NCBI GenBank assembly: GCA_003255065.1
Contig: QAOA01006617.1
Location: 610,939 to 674,938 of the forward strand
DNA length: 64,000 nt
Source: Cercis canadensis
Taxonomy: Eukaryota; Streptophyta; Magnoliopsida; Fabales; Fabaceae
Direction of reading: 5' to 3'
Part shown: in pieces, positions 50,076-63,915 of the stretch
Layout of the letters: each line of letters starts with the position of its first letter
Position numbering within the stretch: position 1 is the first letter of the stretch
The notes under the pieces: generated by a model
Told to the model about the DNA's origin: nothing
The model's input: only the letters and a program-made list of their open reading frames with translations
Database searches by the model: none
Position numbers and translations under genes: made by a program

Positions 50076-50870
50076 ATATATATATCTTTATCAAAAGTAC
50101 AATATTGTTTGTGGTAAGAAAGATCGTTATATATATATATATATATATAAAGGAGCACATGGGGTTGACAAAGGGTTGACAAAGGTTAATTTGGTTTCCT
50201 AAAAGGTCTGAAAAGTATAACTACTAATATTCATGGGCTAACACAAAATGAGCAAGCACCAAAGATTTTCGTAATGGTTTGTTCATGTAAAAAAATCTTG
50301 AAGGCAATAGACAATTTGGTCAAGTAAGAAATCATCAATAAAACTTTTTCTAATGCGTAATGGTGAACTTATACAAATCAAAGCACTCAACAAAAACAAA
50401 AAGTAAATAGCAATTACATTTATAATTAAAGATATTTGAATTAAGAAAGAAATTACAAGAATAACTTTATCATTAAGAGTATATTTTTTTTTTGTTACAA
50501 AAGAGTACAATATGCAAAAAAATAAAAAAAAGAGTATAAGGCCAACTTTTGACATAAAAAAAAATGCCTCTAAATTTATAGATAATTAAAAACTAAGAGC
50601 ACGATCTATTAAGCTAAAACTCTTCCTCTTAATTTGCTTTTGTAGTTATTACCTTTTTATTTTTGTTTTTTTAAAAAATTTAATCTACATTCACGTGTTG
50701 ATAATTCTTCCAATAAAATGCCACAAAACAAAAGAAATTGCAACTTTTCTGATAGTGGCTTGCTCTAAAATAGACTTGGTACTTGGTTAATCCATTGACC
50801 GCAGCCTCGTCAGAGAAGGCCAAGTAGTCTTTTCGCAGCCCCCTTGTCTGAATCTTCAGCCGTGTATAAC

Positions 50871-50884
50871 TATAAACTATAAAA
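50871..50884 (+). promoter_or_regulatory. Candidate TATA box of the first ABCG gene
   Basis: TATAAACTATAAAA, about 225 bp before the preferred start ATG and directly before an in-frame upstream ATG at 50887. If used, transcription should begin downstream of 50887 and skip that ATG. Confidence 0.4.
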
Positions 50885-51108
50885 TAATGAAAAGATTAGG
50901 TCTCCCTCCCGTGGGCCCCACCTCGTCCACTTGGCGCCTTAGTTCTTTCGTCCTTATACTTTTCAAATTGGAGCACTTGGGTCTCAAGTTAAGTCTCAAC
51001 AAAAACCAATTCAATTCTTCAATTCAATCAAAACCCCATTTCTCATTCTTCCTTCATCATCTGAGCTTCAATTTTCTGTTGCTTCAAATTGTTCAGAAAG
51101 AAAAAAAA

Positions 51109-54100
51109 ATGGGCATGAAGGAGCTCAAGGTCAAGGCCTTTTCTGGCTTCTGCTGCAGAGTGCTATGGTTAACCGTTGTAATTTTGAACTCCTTGAGATT
51201 GGTCCAGTGCCAACAAATGAGTGACCAAATCAACAATCCTTCTGCTCTTGAGCTCGTGAATGGCCAGATCTCCAATCTTACTGGGATTCTAGGCCAGGAA
51301 ATCAAGAGCAAATTCAGCTTCTGCATCAATGATCCGTGAGTGATTTGCTTCTGTTTTCACTTCTTTTTTGGTTGCTGGCAAAGTGTTTACTTGGAAATAA
51401 ATGGACTTGATCTTCTTTTATTTGTTCTTCAATGGTAATTAAGTGAACCCAAAGGGGACAACCAGTTGAATTTAGTCACCCAAGTTAGAAATTAATACCA
51501 TTGGTCTTACTTAGAATTAAGAGACATATAATTGTGGAATTTAATAAATTGATTGGATTGTGATTCTCTTACTTATCACAAACAATTACTTTCTTTGGGT
51601 CACTTGTATTTAACTGTTTTGATTTGAACATGATATTACATTTTGAGGGAATTCCATATTCTAAAATTGTACAACTCAAGTCTGATACCCAGTTTTGTTA
51701 TTTTAGGGAAGCAGAATGGAACCGAGCATTTAACTTTTCATCTGATTTGGGGTTCTTGTCGTCTTGCATGCTGAAGATTAAAGGTATGAACAGTTATAAT
51801 TTAAAACAAAATGGTGAATTTAGTATATGTCAATTTCTATAGAAAATAGGGAAAAGGGAAAAAAGATATCTTCTAGTTTTTCAGGTTCTTGCATTTGTTC
51901 TTCTTTGCATTTCTTTTCACCCAAGTTAGACATTAAGCAATTTTGTATGCCAGTTGGTGAGTACTAAGCGGGCCTAGTAATGAAAATTTTGTCAGTGAAA
52001 CAGAAAAATTTAAGGCTAAATTTTAGACCTTGTTGTTGGGATGGTTAAGTGCTGGATGTTACATTTTCTTTTGTTTTGGGAATATCACATATGATAAAAG
52101 CATTGATATCAACGAAATATTAATTCTCTAAATGTCATGGTTAACACTTCACTTTGGAAAGGCTATAACTTTTATGAATCCATCATGGTAGCTTGCTATA
52201 TTAATGATTATTGACACCAGCATTATGCTTTGTGATTTTCACTTCCTCCTGTAAAGCATAATTGAGGGTGAAGAATTTTATTCTGTATTTTTGTAAATCT
52301 TGGGCCAAGAAATTGAACAACATAATTTTGTTCGAATGTCTCTCTTGTATGTTCTGATAACTGATAACTAATAACTCAACAGATGATATTACACGACGTA
52401 TATGCACAGCAGCAGAAGTGAAGTTTTACTCTAGTACTTTCTCTGAAGAATCTGGCAAATATTTGAAGCCTAACAGGAACTGCAATTCAACCTCATGGGT
52501 TTCTGGTTGCGAGCCCGGATGGGCCTGTAGCTCAGATCAGCAGGTTGACCTAAATCAACAGGAGATTCTGACAAGAACCACAAACTGTCAGTCATGTTGT
52601 GAGGGCTTCTTCTGTCCTCAGGGTTTAACTTGCATGATACGTAAGTGTCTTAGAATCTTTGAAATGCTTTCTTTCTTAATGATGAGTGGAAATGTCTTTT
52701 GCTGATATTTCATTCATTTCTGATTCAGCTTTTAGCTTTCCTATTGTTGTATGTATGTTCCAATTAGAGAGTTGTGTGTATGTTCTTCAGGAATAAAAAC
52801 TCATGCTTTATGGGTCATGTCCTTTGGCTTGTGCCATGTAAAATATGAAACTTAGATCATTCATTATTCCTGCTCCGAATTGTCTGTATAATGTTCGAAG
52901 TTGGAACTCTAGTGGCATTGAGATAAGAAATAAGAATTAATATTTTGTCTCTGATGATTCTATCTTTTGTGCATTGACATAATGTTCTTGAAGCTTGCCC
53001 ATTGGGTTCCTATTGCCCTCTTGCAATACTCAATGACACAACTGGTTTATGTGAACCGTGAGTTCTGGTTCTCATTCTGTTTTTACTTTTCTACGGTGAT
53101 CAATTATCTATTCTGTTTAGAAACTAATGTATAAATATTGATGCAGATATCTTTACCAACTACCTGCAAACCAGCCAAACCATACTTGTGGAGGAGCAAA
53201 TATTTGGGCTGATGTTGGTAATAATGAAGAAATATTTTGTCCAGCAGGATCATATTGTCCAACAACCACAAAAAAACTTCCTTGCAGTAGTGGGTATTAC
53301 CCTTTTCTAAAACCTTGTTACTCTTTATTAGTGAAGTTAATTGCAATTTCTAGTTAGAGTATAGTATTTAATATGACATTTTTGAGAAGAAGTTTGGATC
53401 GAAAAAGAATAGAAAGAATAGAAAGAATGAAAGGGCAAGCTTTTTGTTAAGTAGGATATCTTATCTTCCTCTTCTTTTGCACAGCTTCCTTCTATCTAGT
53501 AAAATTTCTTCTTTAATAAAAAAATAAAAGCTATTCTGATGTCTTTCAAATTTTCATGTGACATTTCAGACATTACTGCAGGATGGGGGCTACATCTGAG
53601 AAACGTAAGTTTTCATTAGAAATGTTATTTTCTTCAGTTCAGATACAAATTATTGTGACTGCATGCTTTTTCTCTGTGCATAATCTGTCTAATTTCGGAT
53701 CTCAGAAATTAACCATTCAATTATTACACTCTATTATTATGCAGAGTGCATATGATTTTTTATTGATGATCTTGTAGGTTGCTTCGACTTGACATCATGT
53801 AAAGCAAACACTGAACATCTGGATCTTCATGCCTATGGAATCATATTCATAGTAAGTTGGTAACTTTTGATCCAGAATTCTAATCTTGGTTTCCATGGCA
53901 ACTGTAGTGTATATAATGTATTCTCAGAAATTATTTTCTCTTGAGCTGCTATCTTGTGCTCTGGGCATGTGTGAAGTGACACTTTTCAACTGCTTATGCA
54001 GGTTGCTTTGAGTTCTTTGTTGCTCATTATTTACAGCTGCTCTGACCGAATTCTTATAATTAGGGAAAGAAGACGAGCCAAATCAAGAGATGCAGCTGCT

Positions 54101-57100
54101 TCAAGTGAAAAGAGGACAGCAAAAGCACGCCAAAGGTGGAAAGATGCAAAAACTGTAGCTATGAATCATGCTAGAAGGATGCAATCTCACTTGTCTTTCA
54201 CATTTTCTCGCAAAAAGAATGTAACACAGACAGAAGAACTTCAGATGTTGAGTATACCTGAGACAGATGATGATTTGTTCTCATTTCCACATTCTAGTAC
54301 TTCAAGAGCAACTGTGCACTCTCCTGTAATATCAAACTGGCAGCAAACTGAGCCAAGTCACCAAATGGAAAGGAGGCATGAAATTGAAAATGGACCTGTT
54401 AGTCATGATGGATTTGATGTTGAAACTGGACACAATATTATTACAGAAAAGAATTCAAAAGGGAAAAAACTAAATAGTCATAGCAAGATTTTTAGGCATG
54501 CATATTCTCGACTTGAGAAGGAAAAGGCTCGGGAACAAGAACACAAGAACCTTACTTTCTCCAGAGTAATTAACATGGCTACCCACAGTGAACAAAGAAA
54601 AAGGCCTCTAATTGAGATTTCTTTCAAAGATCTGAGTCTGTCTTTAAAATCCCAGAACAAGTATATATTGAGAAGTGTTACAGGGACAATCAAACCGGGC
54701 CGCATTACTGCTGTCATGGGTCCATCCGGGGCTGGTAAAACAACATTTCTTTCAGCTATAGCAGGAAAGGCATTTGGATGCAGAATGACTGGTTCAATTC
54801 TTATCAATGGAAAGAATGAATCAATTCACTCTTACAAGAAAATTGTTGGTTTTGTGCCACAAGATGATATTGTTCATGGAAACCTTACAGTGGAAGAGAA
54901 TCTCTGGTTCAATGCAAAATGCAGGTAAGTGCTAAATCAGAGTCTCAAATCTTCTAGCCTTCTTTCTATATTAGTGGATTACCAATGCTTAATATTTGAT
55001 TCAGGGAATTAGTTGGAGATGACTCATGAGATCACTTCTTTCTTGTATATATCTTTCAGCACTTAAATAAACAACTTTGCTATCTTTAAATGTCTCAAGG
55101 TTTGTAATAATGCATTTTTCTTCCTAACTTGAAGCCTTAAAAGGAAAATTATGAAGGAAAAAAAAAGAAAAACGAAAGTTGGGTGATTGAAGTTCTTTAA
55201 AAGGTGATCTCTTGGTTCTGCTTAGAAGGAAGAGATTCTCAGTTGCCTATTTTTTTTATAAACATAAGTGGTACCATTACTGCTTTATTTTCATTTCCAT
55301 ATAAAAATTTAAAGGGAATGTTTACCAATTAGTGCAAGATTTGTCTGTCTATTTCTTTGTTGAATGTTTCTATTTTCTTTTTTCTCATCAATGAACTCTT
55401 TATTGAAGGCTGTCCACTGGCTTGTCAAAAGTGGATAAAGTTGTGGTTGTTGAAAGAGTTATTGAATTCTTGGGACTTCAAGCTGTGAGGAATTCTCTCG
55501 TTGGAACTGTAGAAAAGCGAGGTATCTCAGGAGGCCAAAGGAAGCGTGTAAATGTTGGATTGGAGATGGTCATTGAACCTTCACTTTTGATTTTGGATGA
55601 ACCCACATCTGGTTTGGACAGTGCATCATCTCAACTTCTTCTTAGAGCACTTAGACATGAAGCTCTTGAGGGGGTGAACATTTGCTTGGTGGTTCACCAA
55701 CCCAGGTAACTTTTATGGTCACAGGTCTGCATATTTTGAAAATTGCCTGTCTTTCCCTTTGTATCATATTGTTATTGGTTAACAAAATAAGATAACTGGT
55801 CTTCATGTACTATGCAGTATTTCTCATACATTATGCTTATTTCCTAGATGACCTAAATGTTTTAGCAGATCTGCACTCTACATTGAAATGTAAATTTAGA
55901 AATTTTCTCTAATACCATGTCAAAAACTACATATAAAAAAACTCATTATAAAAAAATAGTATACATATAAAAAAACTCATTATAAAAAATTAGTATTTGA
56001 TTCAATGGCAAAAAATGTGAATGTAATACTTGGTTCAAATCTTCTTTTCATTTATTAACAACTTGAACTTTCTGCTTCAGCCATGCCTTGTTCAACATGT
56101 TTGATGATTTAGTGCTCCTTGCAAAAGGTGGTCTAACTGTATATCATGGACCTATCAATGAAGTTGAAGGATACTTTGCTGCTCTTGGGATTGCTGTCCC
56201 GGAGCAAATAAATCCTCCGGACTACTTTATTGACATTTTGGAGGGTATAGTGATACCTAGTGGAAGCTCAGAAGTAAATTATATGGAGCTCCCAATTAGA
56301 TGGATGCTTCACAATGGGTACTCAGTACCTCCAGATATGCAACAGAATGGAGCAGCACTTGCCATGTCCTCAAGGGGTGAAAATCCCCTTGATGAAATAA
56401 ATCATGTTGATGATGCTACTGTGGAACAATCTTTCTCTGGAGAATTATTGAAAGATGTGAAGGGTAATATAGAGATGCATCATGAGAAGATAAGGCTAAA
56501 TTTCTTGAAGTACAAGGATTTATCAAATCGGAGAACTCCTGGTGTGTTCCTGCAATATAAATACTTCCTTGGAAGGTAAAATCATCCATCAATTATATTA
56601 TTCTGTAAACTTCATTTGGTTATTATTTTTTACATGGTTTCTGTGCTCATTCACATAGGTTAATCATTCATGATTTTACAGCTATCTTGCCAAAATGTAT
56701 TTTGGACATGGAGAGATTGATTTGTGAACCTAAAGAATAACTTAAGTTTTTCCATGCTTTCATAGATGAGGGAATCATGATGAAAAGAAATTAGAAATAC
56801 AAATAGAAGCCTTTCTTATTAGAATTGGCAATTCAAATTTTGTAGTATTTCTTAAAAAAAGTGGAAGGTACAATCAGCAGTCACGTGACATCATTAAAAA
56901 ACTGAATTTTGAGACTTTATTCCTGATGAAATTATAATTATATTTATCATCATCCTTTGTCATCTATGATTGCTGCATTAATTGCCCTATCAGATGCATT
57001 GATTTATTAGGAAGCTGGAGTGGTTTACGAACTTTCATCTTTTAACGTATTTATACCATATACTTTCTTCTAATTCTTCTTGTTAATTATGGATAGCTCA

Positions 57101-59503
57101 TCTTCTCCATGCCCATGATATTTCAGAGTCACGAAGCAGAGACTACGAGAAGCCAAAACACAAGCCATAGACTATCTGATTTTATTACTTGCTGGAGCCT
57201 GCCTAGGATCACTGATTAAAATGAAAGATGAATCATTTGGTACAGACGGATACACATACACCGTGATCGCTGTTTGTAAGTTGCAATCATTACCCATTCT
57301 ACAAGGCTTTTTATTTCAAAATATTTTGCTCTTTTACAGGTTGAGGTGAATTTCTTTGTAGAATTTGGTTCCTAGATTTAATGAGTTGTTACCACGAAGT
57401 GTTTTAAAAATCCTAAACATAAGAGTCAGGAGGTTTTAATTTAACCTCAAGTGAGCCTCATGGAGGGTTCCCTAGGAAAAGTCACCATAGCACTGGGCCT
57501 ACTTAGCAGAAAAATAAATTAGGTAGGATAGAACTAGCTCTTAAATTTGTGAGAAGCTGATAATTTAGTATTGTTGGGGTTGTAAAACATAAAAAATCTG
57601 GTTCTCAAGTCAGTGTTGCCACACACCTAACCAAATTGTAGAAAATTTCATGGGATTGACATAACTCAGTTGTGTATAAGCATGAACTTTGTTTACTATG
57701 GATAACTGCTCGTCCTGTTCAATTTATTCAGCAATGACATTGCAATATGCATGAAAATATTCAATCTCAATTTTGATAATGTTTAAAGAAATCCCGTCTT
57801 CTTGCAAAATCAATCTACACAAAATGAATCTACCCTGTCATATTTCAGTAGGCACACCCCGCACATGATAACTGTTAAAGCAATTGCCATTTTGGAATTT
57901 GTCAATCATTCTAATTGTTATGGCTAGTTTAAGATGCACTATTAACTTATACTGTTAGAAAAGGTTCCTATAATGTTTTGTATGACTCGAACATGCTCCT
58001 TCACATGAAAACTCGCTTGTATTGAAATTATTATACTGGGGGCAACAAGGATTGAACCATAGGTCACTTGGTGGACCTGGCTCCAATATTATGTAAAAGA
58101 ACCACTTGAACTAAAAGTCTATCCTGTTAGACAAAGGGCCAAGAATAGTATTTATAACTCTGACATAATACTCCACCCGATTCCATATGCAAGAATGCTT
58201 CTTCCTAATATCATGCTTTCTTTTTATTTTCAGCTCTTCTTTGTAAAATAGCAGCTTTGAGATCATTTTCCCTGGATAAATTACAATACTGGAGGGAGAG
58301 TTCTTCTGGCATGAGCAGCTTGGCTTATTTTCTTGCTAAGGACACAGTTGACCATTTTAACACAGTTATCAAGCCTGCAGTGTACCTGTCAATGTTCTAT
58401 TATTTCACCAACCCAAGATCTACTTTTGTGGATAATTATGCTGTGCTACTCTGCCTTGTGTACTGTGTAACTGGCATAGGCTATACCTTGGCCATCGTAT
58501 TTGAACCTGGAGCTGCCCAACTGGTGAGTACCAGAAGACAAAATGAAAAACAATATCAGTTTTCCCTGAAATTCAATAGCTCATTTTGTTTCCATCACAT
58601 TCTCTTTTCTTTTGCCTTGTAACAAGTTGCTATTTCTTGCAGTGGTCAGTACTCCTTCCAGTTGTTTTGACTCTTATCGCCACGCAACCAAAAGATAGTA
58701 AATTTATAAAGCATATATCTGATTTATGCTACTCTAACTGGGCTCTGCAAGCATTTGTAATTGCAAATGCTAAAAGGTATGCACACTTACCCTTTCAAGT
58801 ATTGTACAAGCTGCACCTTAGTCAACTTGTCATATGCTCATAGAAGTAATTCACCAGTCACCATCATTCTTTAACAATCCAAAACTGTGGATATACTATC
58901 TGTGGACAACTGAATGAAGCTATCTGTTTCCTCATCTCATTACTCTTCACTTGATTATTGCAGCCATCAGTCTTCATCTCGCAAATAAATACTAATAAAT
59001 GAGTTATGTTTTTGGCAATTGCACACCTCCTACACCTAAACTTTAATTCAACTCACATATTTTTTTTTTTTTTTTTGGGGCTCATATTATCTACACAACT
59101 ACACCTAGTTTGCAAACATCATTTCTCCTAACATGCAGAAGTAGTAATGTGTATCTTGAATAAAATAGAAATTTAGAATAAAGCGTATGCTGCTATTTGA
59201 TAATCATATTGGCATTAAGATGGCTTCTACCAAAAATTTTGAACAAGTTTGCAGCTGTTATTATGTACTTTCATAACAGCATTGCAGATACTTGGAGCTA
59301 CAAGGCTGATGAATTTGTGAAATGATTATGATTATTGTGTATGCAGGTATAGTGGAGTGTGGCTCATAACTCGCTGTGGTTTACTTCGGAAAAGCGAGTA
59401 TGATCTTAATAACTGGAATTTGTGCATATCCATCTTAATCCTCTTTGGTGTAGTTAGTCGTGCAATAGCATTCTTCTGTCTGTTAATCTTTCAAAAGAAG
59501 TAA
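51109..59503 (+). CDS. ABCG24/28: ABC transporter G family, half-size with Cys-rich ectodomain (ABCG24/ABCG28 type)
   Basis: Predicted 1108-aa half-size ABCG exporter. Exons: 51109-51335, 51707-51783, 52383-52640, 52994-53057, 53147-53293, 53570-53604, 53778-53851, 54002-54924, 55409-55705, 56081-56575, 57127-57275, 58234-58523, 58643-58776, 59347-59503. A signal peptide or first membrane segment (residues about 12-36, ending VQCQ) is followed by a Cys-rich extracellular domain. A membrane segment lies at about 289-311, then a basic linker. The nucleotide-binding domain covers about 495-735: Walker [10 protein letters not shown] (about 533), Q-loop VPQDD, signature ISGGQRKRV (about 639), Walker [14 protein letters not shown]-loop VVHQPS. 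A C-terminal membrane domain from about 866 carries the remaining helices. Arabidopsis ABCG28 acts in pollen-tube tip growth; the substrate here is unknown. An in-frame ATG at 50887 would add 74 residues before the signal peptide, which is less likely. Confidence 0.95.
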
Positions 59504-61100
59504 AGTTAGATTTTGACCAGTGCTGTTATTAGGCTAGAGATATCATTCAGACGATAGAGTTTCTATCTACACGTGTGATTATGATGTAAATTTTTGTGTA
59601 TATTCCATTCCCAGAAGATGCTCAAATATCAATTTCAACCATTCACACCATTGTTTAGCTTATGTACAAGTATGTCTACAATCATTTTTATATACGTATT
59701 TTGTTGTTTCAAGCTATTCTCCATTATACTATTCTATTGGTTTTTTAGACTACTCTTTTCAATTTTTTGAAAAGTCAACAAATTAGCCCTCCGCTTGTTT
59801 GGCAGCTGACTTGTAAACATTAGTCAAATCATGCAATAAAAGAGTTTATATTTGATTTAGTAGGAGTATAAGAAAATCTTTGTTTGTTACTTCGTTTACT
59901 TTTGTGTTAAAATTTATATAGACAACAATTGGCAATTATCAACAATTATATTACCATTATGTCTTCTATTGTATCAACAATTTATATTGTTACGTGAGTA
60001 TAGTACAAATCAAAAGCGAGGAATATATATAAAATTATTTTTTCTTTGATGTACCAAAAAAATTAGGGATAATTATTCTCTAGTTTTAATATTTGAGAAA
60101 AAAGTATTTGCTTGTAATTTCATGTGAAATATTCATAAATACCCCTTAACATTATATAGTTATTGTGTTTTTATATATAATTATTCTGTTTATATTTAAA
60201 TATGATAACTATATACTATATAAAATAATTAATATATTTTAGACATGATAATCACATTAATAACCATATAACGTCAATGAATATTTCAATCATTTCAACT
60301 TATGTGATAGGCATTTCCTTGAAAAGCACTCACCTTTAAAACTTCTTTACCTTTTTTTTTTTCAGGTATTGAAATTGGAGAGTAATAGTAAAAAAAATTA
60401 AATTTATCATTTCTTCTGTAAAAATTAAATTCTTTATTTTTTGCTAATTATTCAATATCACAAATAATATTCATATCACATACAAAATTGATAAATAAAA
60501 TAATCTATACTATTTATTTTATTAATACATATGTGAGCCTAATAAAATACACATTAAAAATTATTTAAGTAGTTAATTATACTTATAATATCAAATCCGT
60601 TTTCCTTTTACCGTTTTACGTCTTGAATGCTAGTTATGCTACAACCGCCTTTGGGCGGCAATTTAAAAGTCGTTCAAACTGTCTAAAGCGTAGAAAATGT
60701 TTGGAAACGGAGCGTAGGACACGGTTGTCTTATTGTGTAATAGTATACTGTAGTCTGTATATACTCGTTCGAACGTGCGTTTCTCCACGCTGTGGTCCCA
60801 CCACTACTCCTTCACTACCCTTTGTCTCTGCTCCAAACTTCTCTTGCAACCCTCCAAATGGCTTAAACCTCGCACGCAACACAACACAACGCAAGTTGAC
60901 CTCACACTTTTATTTCCAAATTTCTTCTGAATCCATAACCCCATTGTCTCATACCTTTCAAAGATCTCCATTTCCACACTCATAATGCCACCCCGTTAAA
61001 CCCCATTTCCGAGATTCAATCTCTGTTCCATTCCTTCTTTTTTTTTTTGGCCATTTTTTTTTATTCATTAGCTCGTTTTCACGTTCCTGCTAGCTTCACC
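59504..61100. other. Intergenic region between the two tandem ABCG genes
   Basis: Presumed 3'UTR of the first gene, AT-rich DNA with the second copy of a dispersed repeat (about 60150-60400), then the promoter and 5'UTR of the second gene from about 60600. CTGTATATAC at 60755-60764 is a candidate TATA box, and GC-richer leader sequence follows. Confidence 0.6.
60150..60400 (+). repeat. Dispersed AT-rich repeat, copy 2 (copy 1 near 4400-4660)
   Basis: Contains in order TTTATATTTAAATATGATAA, ACTATATACTA, AATAATTAATATATTTTAGA, AATAACCATATA, ATCATTTCA, CTTGAAAAGCA and TTTTTTTCAGGTATT, matching the order in copy 1. No coding potential. Confidence 0.5.
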
Positions 61101-63915
61101 ATGCCTACGTCTAAGATGAGCTCAAAGAGCTTGTGGAGTATTACTTGGTTACTACCCATTGTGGTTTTGAGCTTGTTCCAGTTGGTAAAGTGCCAAGAAG
61201 TGAATGATTATGACCAAATTGACAACCCTGCTGTTCTTCCCCTTATTACGCAGCTTGTATATAGCAGACTTTCCAATTTGACTACAATTCTCAGTAAGGA
61301 AATCAGCGGTCAGTCCAGTTTCTGCGTCAATGATCCGTGAGTGATTCGTTTCTGTTCTCGCACTGTAAAGAGCTAAACTTTACGATTTTTGGTAGGATGC
61401 AAAGACAACCCAGCATTGATAAGTAACTCAAATGAGTTCAGCTAGAGTATCTTTTCGCATTTGGATGCCCATTGTCATGATAATTGCACTAAATTTTTTT
61501 TCCTTTTTTTGGTTTTCAATGCTTGTAATGGATTAATGATTTAATTCACAAGAGCTGAAAATTTGTTTCAGAATTTTACAGTCAAAGTACATGACTGATG
61601 ATAATTAATGTGTAATGGAATTAATATTATAACTAATCATTTAATTCATCCTTCATTTTGAATGTTATGCTTGAAATGTTTCAAATTTATGTTCTTATTT
61701 ACAGCTGTCAATCCCTAGAAATAATCATGTCATGAACTAATTTATGAGCCATGGATCCTTTTCTAGTTTTGTTTTAGGTTGAAAGAAGCAGTGTACTTCT
61801 ATTATGTGACATAGTAAATGCATTCAAGTCTCTAACAAACCAACTTTGTAATTTAGGGATGTGCACTTTCTACTTGAACACAAAAACTACTGTTTGGTTA
61901 ACACAATTCCTTTTCATAATACCGTATAATAGTACTGCTATTTAGCCCTATGGATTTTAGAGAAAACATGTAACGAATGGGTGTACATGATACATGGCAT
62001 CACGTGAGTGGAAAAGTTGAGATAGTTGGAGAAATTCATGTAGATGTATTCTTGTAGGACATGTTCATTCAGGATCAATTTTCACTGTGGGTTTTCATTA
62101 TGTACAGCTTTATTCTCCTGTATAGGTATGGATTTGAGTTTGAAGCTAATTTTTTGTCTTAATTTTAGGGAAGCTGACTGGAACCAAGCATTTAATTTTT
62201 CATCTGATTTGGAATTCTTGACTTCTTGCATTCAGAAGACTAAAGGTATGTGCATTGACAACCAGAAAGAAGATGATACTATCGTTCCATTTTGTTTCTT
62301 AGAAAGTACAGGGGAAAAAGGACTTAGTTTTGTTAGCTTTTTCATTTCTTTCATTTTCCTCTATTTTCTTTCCATAAACCAACTAGACATGTTCACTTTT
62401 TGGTTAGAGATTTTATTTTGCTCGTGTTCATAGGTCTACTGGTGCAGAAATTTCAGGAAGGTACTGCATGCTTATTGATCAGTGAGGATGAAAATTATGG
62501 AGATATTAGGATGTACTGTGGGATAATAGGATCTATTGTGGGTTATAAGTGTAAATATTATATTTTATTTTGATCTCGAGTAGGGATATTGGTAAGAGCA
62601 TAGACTTCAAGAATATATTGATGTTGTGACCAAATTGTTCACAGTTAAGATTAAAAGGTCTATCATTTGTTTTTTTACTCCCCATCTTGTATTCCATCTA
62701 GCAATTAGTACTGTCTTATTCACACCAATATTATCCTCTTCATCTTCCATTTTGTTTTGTAAAAGTAAGAAACTAAGAATAGGGAGCAAAGAAAAAATTT
62801 TCTTGCTAAATCTGGGATCAAAGGAACAAGCAACATTTTTTTTTTCTTCTGAAATTCTGTTCTCTACAAGGAAATCCCTTTCACTTATGATATCTCCCTT
62901 TTGATGTGCTTTGAATTCTGATGGTTTAACAGGAGATATTACACGACGCTTGTGTACAGCAGCAGAGATGCAGTTTTACTTTAATAGTTTCTTTGACAGA
63001 TCTACAACTGCCAATTATTTGAAGCCTAACAAGAACTGCAATTTAACCTCATGGGTCTCTGGTTGTGAGCCAGGCTGGGCCTGTAGTGTTGGTCCAAGTC
63101 AGAAGGTTGACCTTCAAAATTCAAAGGAAATACCTTCAAGAACTACAAATTGTCATGCATGTTGTGGGGGTTTCTTCTGCCCGCATGGTTTAACGTGCAT
63201 GATACGTAAGTATATGAGAATCTTTAAAATGCTTGCTTCATTACTGATGATTGGAAATTGGTTTTCTATGGCAATATACCTATTTCTAATTCAGTTTTTT
63301 GGCATCGTCCAGTTGATTTCATAGTTAACTTAAATTGTAAAATTCCGAACTAGGAATTTGTGCATAGATTTTTTCTGGGATGTAGAAATATGCTTGATGA
63401 TTTATATGTTTTTGAACTATTTCATATATCATACTGGACAATAAAACGTAAAATTTCAATCATTTGCAGTTTCTTGGTGAGATGTTTGTGGTAAGTTTGA
63501 AGCATAATGACATTATATGCAATAGTAATGACTAATAAGGATTATTATATCCATGCTAAAAGCTGTCTCTGATGCTTCTATCTTTTGTGGCATTTGAAAT
63601 ATTGCTCTGGAAGCTTGCCCGCTAGGTTCTTATTGCCCTCTTGCCACACTCAATAGAACAACTGGTGTATGTGAACCGTGAGTTCTAGTTCTGATCCTAT
63701 TTTCTGTTTTTTCTATGGTTACTGATCACCTACTGTGTAGAAATTAATCTATAGATGCATTTATGCAGATATCTTTACCAACTACCTCCAATGCAGCCAA
63801 ATCACACATGTGGAGGAGCAAATATTTGGGCTGATGTTAGTAGCAGTAGTGAGATGTTTTGTTCAGCAGGATCTTATTGTCCAACAACCACACAAAAAAT
63901 CCATTGTAGCAGGGG
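61101..63915 (+). CDS. ABCG24/28: ABC transporter G family, ABCG24/ABCG28 type, tandem paralogue (5' part only)
   Basis: First five exons of a second gene like the one at 51109: 61101-61336, 62169-62245, 62933-63205, 63614-63677, 63769-63915. Exons 2, 4 and 5 have exactly the same lengths (77, 64, 147 nt) and all splice phases match; exons 1 and 3 are 9 and 15 nt longer. The start is the first ATG in frame ([12 protein letters not shown]), followed by a signal peptide ending KCQ. The Cys-rich ectodomain shows [66 protein letters not shown] and [14 protein letters not shown]. This looks closer to Arabidopsis ABCG28 as I remember it than the first copy does. The window ends before exon 6, so the ATPase and main membrane domains are not seen and functionality cannot be judged. 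No stop or frameshift in the part visible. Confidence 0.9.

Larger units (their letters stand above)
44290..50860. other. Gene-poor, repeat-bearing intergenic region
   Basis: About 6.5 kb with no confident gene. It contains two SINE-like fragments (46371-46560, 48803-48935), a single-N duplication at 46439, a possible LTR-type remnant (48181-48560), a short spliced-looking frame on the minus strand (47455-47556), and a GC-richer repeat (49613-50075). The remainder is AT-rich DNA with homopolymers and a TA run near 50130. Confidence 0.65.

Noticed and set aside
60623..60985. 120-codon open frame before the second ABCG gene
   Set aside because: It opens with TTG, not ATG, and lies in the GC-richer promoter/5' leader; no domain seen.
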